Source of the DNA: Symsagittifera roscoffensis | Lineage: Eukaryota > Xenacoelomorpha > Acoela > Convolutidae | Reading direction: 5' to 3' | Length of the DNA stretch: 64,000 bases | Assembly: GCF_963678635.1 (NCBI RefSeq) | Contig: NC_087068.1 | Location: 36,467,436 to 36,531,435 of the forward strand | Part shown: positions 59,554-64,000 of the stretch, piece after piece | Position numbering within the stretch: the first letter of the stretch is position 1 | Layout: each line of letters opens with the position of its first letter | Notes under the pieces: generated by a model | What the model was told of the DNA's origin: nothing | Database searches by the model: none | The model's input: only the letters and a program-made list of their open reading frames with translations | Position numbers and translations under genes: made by a program

Positions 59554-60349
59554 CAGACAAGCTTGACTGTACGGAATTGCCTCCATATGAACCCTTTTTC
59601 AGCAAACCGAGAAATCACAACCCTCTCGAAAAAGATTTCAACGATTACCAAAAACATTATAATGGAACACTTGATCAACAAAGTCTGCTGTAAAAGTTAC
59701 GTATTCAATCAGTTCCACCAGCAGGTTTCAAAAATAACTCTTGTTTGAAAATAATCTGTGAACATCACAGCATGATCACTTTCGAAGACTTCTTACAATG
59801 ATGTAACAACTGAGATTTTGTTCCTACTCTTGAAGATCTGCAAAAACTGATACAGTTTCATCATGATAGGGGAATTGACATGTTGAAACTGGGATGCACG
59901 CTTCCAAATCTTGCAAATATCTGCTTACAAAATCGACAAATCACAAATTCTAACCGTTCTTTGAAGAAGATAAGGATTTATGTGAGAAATTTAAAAAGAA
60001 CTTGACAGGTGGTCAATCAATAGTCTTTACACGGAAAACTGTTATCGACCAAACATATAATCGTAAATCAATAAATTTTTGCAAGACAATAGCTGGAATT
60101 GACTAGCCAATTATCTTCATTCTCAATGTCCTTCTATCAAGAGTTGAGACCAGAGTGTGAAGTTGAGAGTTTTTACACTACCGGAAAGCAGAAGAAAGCT
60201 GATTCTTCCCATTTTGATGTCTAGTGCGATCACTGTAAAACAGTATTTGGAGCTATGAAAAGCTAATATCACTTGTGCTCATGTCAAGAAACCCGTCCGG
60301 CGTTGTAAGAACAAGATATTGAAAGGAGACATAAAAAGCGATGGTGGAT

Positions 60350-60453
60350 GAGTTGAGACGAGCGTACATTCGAGAGTTGAGACGAGAGACGAGAGACGAG
60401 AGTTGAGACGAGGGACGAGAGTTGAGACGAGAGGCGAGAGTTGAGACGAGAGC
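60350..60453 (+). repeat. GAGTTGAGACGA minisatellite inside pPolB copy 2
   Basis: About three 19-base units of GTTGAGACGAGAGACGAGA plus an extra 7-base partial unit, following the coding text GAGTTGAGACGAGCGTAC. The seed occurs in the polymerase sequence itself, so the repeat appears to have expanded from it. Confidence 0.8.
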
Positions 60454-60614
60454 TACAAAATTCAAGATGTGTGGGAGCTTGAGTGGTGGATGCACCTCAG
60501 TTCAAAACAGATTCCTCAGTGAAGAGTCATGTTAAGAAAAATTTTCCATATAGAAGACCTCTGTCTACTGATTCTTTACTTAAAAAAATAAAAAACTAAT
60601 CTCTTTTTGGCTAT

Positions 60615-61079
60615 TTGCAATGCGATTTGATAGTTCCTGACAATTTGAAGCCCACATTTTCAAATTTTCCTCCAATATTTAAAAATATTGACGTCTGCCG
60701 TAACGATATTGGAGAAAACATGAAAAACTATGCCGAAGAAAACGATCTGCTGAAAAACCCTCAACGAATGTTGAGTTATAGTTTTAAATTAGAAAATGGC
60801 ACACTCATCACACCCCTTCCTAACTTTTATCTAAGTCATGGATTTCAATGTACAAAAATTTATGGATTTATTGAGTACAATCTTAGGAAAAGTTTCAACA
60901 ACTTTGTTCAATTAGTTGTTGTTGCTCGACGAGAAAGAAACAAGAATCCACACTCTGCAGTTGTTGCTGAGACCTTGAAGCTTCTCGGTAACTGTTCGCA
61001 CAGTTATCAAATTATGGACAGATCTAGAAACACGATAATCAAATATCTCGGCAATGAGAAGACACACAAAGCAAAATAG
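60615..61079 (+). pseudogene. Best-preserved pPolB palm segment (copy 2)
   Basis: An uninterrupted 154-codon frame with F-S-N-F-P-P-I-F-K-N, M-K-N-Y-A-E-E-N, F-K-L-E-N-G-T-L-I-T-P-L, H-S-A-V-V-A-E-T-L-K-L-L-G and Q-I-M-D-R-S-R. The canonical K-x3-N-S-x-Y-G of motif B is only approximate (G-N-C-S-H-S-Y-Q). The frame begins upstream without a methionine, so it is an internal part of the polymerase. A protein-identical copy lies at 62634-63098. Confidence 0.85.
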
Positions 61080-61847
61080 ATGTCTTGAAATTTTTTTATG
61101 TGAAGTAGAACTATTAAAGTCAACTATCGATTTTAGATAAACAATAATTGTAGGCTTTTTCATTCTTCAAAACGCCAAACTTAGACTGTTGGAGTTAAAA
61201 TACAATTTGTTTTAAGAGTATTGCGATGAGAACAAGTTCTAGGAACTGGAGATGGACACAGACTCTCTGTATCTAGCATTAGCCGACGAGAACTTGGAGA
61301 ATTGTGTTTAGCCGAAAACAAAACTCAAAGGCTACAAATCCGTCGAAATTGCTGCAGAGACTACTTTATTGCCAATGCGAAGAAAAATTTTCTTCCCACG
61401 TATATGCTGCGCTGTCCATAAAAAGCTTGACAAACGAGAACCCGGTCTATTCAACGAAGAATTTTGCTGTGAGTAAATGTTGTGCATGTGCAGCAAGTCG
61501 TATTACTGCTATGATCGTAAAAGCAACAAATTTATATTTAGCATCAAAGGGCTCAACAAAAGACTGCTAGAAGATACTGGGGATGAACCAATGTCTAAAT
61601 ACAGACAAGTTCTTGGCAAAACTATAAACTTGAAGTCGACGAATCACGAATTCAAAACCTCCAATCATTCAGTCGGAACATATGAGCAAACTAAAAAAGA
61701 TCTCAGATACTTTTACCCAAAAATGGAAGTACTTAATGATGGAATACACACAAAGCCATTGAATTTGTAAATTTAAGCTGTAAACTGTTGTAAAATTTTA
61801 TACAATGCAGTGAATTATTTGTTATGTAACTTTTCAATTGTATTGCG

Positions 61848-61958
61848 TTGCTGATTTAAATTAACCGGAAAAAATGCGTTGAACTTGAAAATTTAAACAC
61901 GTTTCTCTCAAATTGGGTTTAGTTTAGATAAAACTTATGAAGACAAAACTTGCTTAAA
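61848..61958. mobile_element. Left part of the MITE after pPolB copy 2, cut by the duplication
   Basis: Same text as the left arm at 54008, ending at CTTGCTTAAAAT (61958), where copy 3 begins. In copy 3 the arm continues into TTTAGCAGAAT, so the duplication breakpoint lies inside the MITE. Confidence 0.75.
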
Positions 61959-61959
61959 A

Positions 61960-63789
61960 TATCTGCTTACAAAAATCGACAAATCACAAATTCTAACCGT
62001 TCTTTGAAGAAGATAAGGATTTATGTGAGAAATTTAAAAAGAACTTGACAGGTGGTCAATCAATAGTCTTTACACGGAAAACTGTTATCGACCAAACATA
62101 TAATCGTAACTCAATAAATGTTTGCAAGACAATAGCTGGAATTGACACTAGCCAATTATCTTCATTCTCAATGTCCTTCTATCAAGAGTTGAGACCAGAG
62201 TGTGAAGTTGAGACTTTTTACACTACCGGAAAGCAGAAGAAAGCTGATTCTTCCCATTTTGAAATCTAGTGCGATCACTATAAAACAGTATTTGGAGCTA
62301 TGGAATGCTACTATCAATTGTGCTTATGTCAAGAAACCCGTCCGGCGTTGTCAGAACAAGATATTGAAAGGAGACATAAAAAGCGATGGTGGATGAGTTG
62401 AGACGAGCGTACATTCGAGAGTTGAGACGAGAGACGAGAGTTGAGACGAGAGACGAGAGTTGAGACGAGAGCTACAAAATTCAAGATGTGTGGGAGCGTG
62501 AGTGGTGGATGCACCTCAGTTCAAAACAGATTCCTCAGTGAAGAGTCATGTTAAGAAAAATTTTCCATATAGAAGACCTCTGCCTACTGATTCTTTACTT
62601 AAAAAAATAAAAAACTAATCTCTTTTTGGCTATTTGCAATGCGATTTGATAGTTCCTGACAATTTGAAGCCCACATTTTCAAATTTTCCTCCAATATTTA
62701 AAAATATTGACGTCTGCCGTAACGATATTGGAGAAAACATGAAAAACTATGCCGAAGAAAACGATCTGCTGAAAAACCCTCAACGAATGTTGAGTTATAG
62801 TTTTAAATTAGAAAATGGCACACTCATCACACCCCTTCCTAACTTTTATCTAAGTCATGGATTTCAATGTACAAAAATTTATGGATTTATTGAGTACAAT
62901 CTTAGGAAAAGTTTCAACAACTTTGTTCAATTAGTTGTTGTTGCTCGACGAGAAAGAAACAAGAATCCACACTCTGCAGTTGTTGCTGAGACCTTGAAGC
63001 TTCTCGGTAACTGTTCGCACAGTTATCAAATTATGGACAGATCTAGAAACACGATAATCAAATATCTCGGCAATGAGAAGACACACAAAGCAAAATAGAT
63101 GTCTTGAAATTTTTTTATGTGAAGTAGAACTATTAAAGTCAACTATCGATTTTAGATAAACAATAATTGTAGGCTTTTTCATTCTTCAAAACGCCAAACT
63201 TAGACTGTTGGAGTTAAAATACAATTTGTTTTAAGAGTATTGCGATGGGAACAAGTTCTAGGAACTGGAGATGGACACAGACTCTCTGTATCTAGCATTA
63301 GCCGACGAGAACTTGGAGAATTGTGTTTAGCCGAAAACAAAACTCAAAGGCTACAAATCCGTCGAAATTTTTGCAGAGACTACTTTATTGCCAATGCGAA
63401 GAAAAATTTTCTTCCCACGTATATGCTGCAATGTCCATTAAAAGCTTGACAAACGAGAACCCGGTCTATTCAACGAAAAATTTTGCTGTGAGTAAATGTT
63501 GTGCATGTGCAGCAAGTCGTATTACTGCTATGATCGTAAAAGCAACAAATTTATATTTAGCATCAAAGGGCTCAACAAAAGACTACTAGAAGATACTGGG
63601 GATGAACCAATGTCTAAATACAGACAAGTTCTTGACAAAACTATAAACTTGAAGGCGACGAATCACGAATTCAAAACCTCCAATCGTTCAGTCGGAACAT
63701 ATGAGCAAACTAAAAAAGATCTCAGATACTTTTACCCAAAAATGGAAGTACTTAATGATGGAATACACACAAAGCCATTGAATTTGTAA
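61960..63789 (+). pseudogene. pPolB-type DNA polymerase pseudogene, copy 3 (5'-truncated)
   Basis: A tandem duplicate of the 3' half of copy 2, offset 2,019-2,043 bases. It starts abruptly at ATCTGCTTACAAAAATCGAC, joined to the middle of the MITE that follows copy 2. It keeps an open motif A region (frame 62045-62269, G-I-D-T-S-Q-L-S-S, where L-Y-P would be usual), the 154-codon palm segment (62634-63098), motif C D-T-D-S (63274-63285) and the cysteine-rich C-terminal block (63496-63789). Stops remain between these blocks, for example after E-N-C-V near 63328. Confidence 0.85.
62395..62472 (+). repeat. GAGTTGAGACGA minisatellite inside pPolB copy 3
   Basis: Same position and unit as in copy 2 but with two full 19-base units, 26 bases shorter than its counterpart. 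Confidence 0.8.
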
Positions 63790-63867
63790 ATTTAAGCTGT
63801 AAACTGTAGTAAAATTTTATACAATGCAGTGAATTATTTGTTATGTAACTTTTCAATTGTATTGCGT

Positions 63868-64000
63868 TGCTGATTTAAATTAACCGGAAAAAATGCGTTG
63901 AACTTGAAATTTTAAACACGTTTCTCTCAAATTGAGTTTAGTTTAGATAAAACTTATGAAGACAAAACTTGCTTAAAATTTTAGCAGAATTACTATGATG
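63868..64000. mobile_element. Left part of the MITE after pPolB copy 3 (cut by window end)
   Basis: GCTGATTTAAATTAACCGGA and the following AAACACGTTTCTCTCAAATT match the left arm of the element at 54008. The rest lies beyond the window. Confidence 0.7.

Larger units (their letters stand above)
57391..61770 (+). pseudogene. pPolB-type DNA polymerase pseudogene, copy 2 (longest)
   Basis: This copy extends further 5' than copy 1, with open segments from about 57391 (M-Y-L-H-G-H-S-N-H-D near 57556; I-E-D-F-N-I-Q-E-G-E-Y-V near 57712). It then shows the zinc finger with a frameshift (57859 on), the exonuclease box twice because of an internal ~815-bp tandem duplication, and a motif A region around 60101 cut by a TAG. 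Next come a continuous 154-codon block (60615-61079) with K-L-L-G-N-C-S-H-S-Y where family-B motif B is expected, motif C D-T-D-S (61255-61266), and the cysteine-rich C-terminal block ending at 61770. As a whole it is non-functional. Polintons use such a polymerase for protein-primed self-replication. Confidence 0.85.

Noticed and set aside
51858-63789. Reassigned stop codons explaining the in-frame TAA codons of pPolB
   Set aside because: The stops fall at positions with different expected residues and are mixed with frameshifts, a deletion and duplications; pseudogene decay explains them better.

Overview
The window looks like repeat-rich nuclear DNA of an invertebrate animal. It is strongly AT-rich and contains a decayed Ty3/gypsy-type retrotransposon, relics of a protein-primed family-B DNA polymerase of the Polinton/Maverick kind, several short inverted-repeat transposons and a very large satellite array. 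I see no operons, no tRNA or rRNA gene and no intact long gene. The species cannot be named from the sequence. The only candidates for host coding sequence are a 136-codon cysteine-rich reading frame on the minus strand at 17.3-17.7 kb, one exon-like block near 11.6 kb, and a few short unrecognised frames.

Layout. (1) 1-7.8 kb, minus strand: a degenerate gag-pol (Gag with a broken zinc knuckle, aspartic protease, reverse transcriptase, RNase H). It is followed by a piece of a second copy in which reverse transcriptase is joined directly to integrase with RNase H deleted; 7.8-9.3 kb is probably its leader/LTR. (2) 9.3-17.3 kb: a mosaic of small elements. These include fold-back elements with CCCGGGT ends (9.99-10.24, 11.30-12.19 and 16.35-17.22 kb), a GC-rich ~25-bp repeat array split by one of them, three diverged copies of a coding-like repeat, a 34-bp minisatellite and GATTATAATC palindromes. 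(3) 17.7-51.85 kb: about 34 kb of one satellite with a 57-bp (19-codon) monomer. It falls into a ~660/1,331-bp higher-order zone (17.7-34.2 kb), a ~180-bp inverted patch at 34.2-34.4 kb, a ~398-bp higher-order zone (34.4-47.8 kb) and a mixed zone (47.8-51.85 kb). (4) 51.85-64 kb: three pPolB pseudogene copies, two of them in a ~2.02-kb tandem duplication, separated by inverted-repeat elements and AT-rich sequence.

Nothing here forms a working pathway; the window shows how selfish DNA decays and amplifies. The most informative observations are these: the satellite monomer is an exact multiple of three bases, so it carries long spurious frames; the pPolB copies share the same nonsense codons, so they multiplied after the gene died; elements with similar CCCGGGT ends include one that carries an exon-like block; and a plausible cysteine-rich gene abuts the edge of the satellite. 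Frame, motif and repeat statements come from reading the sequence by eye. Family names rest on recognised motifs, not on a database search.
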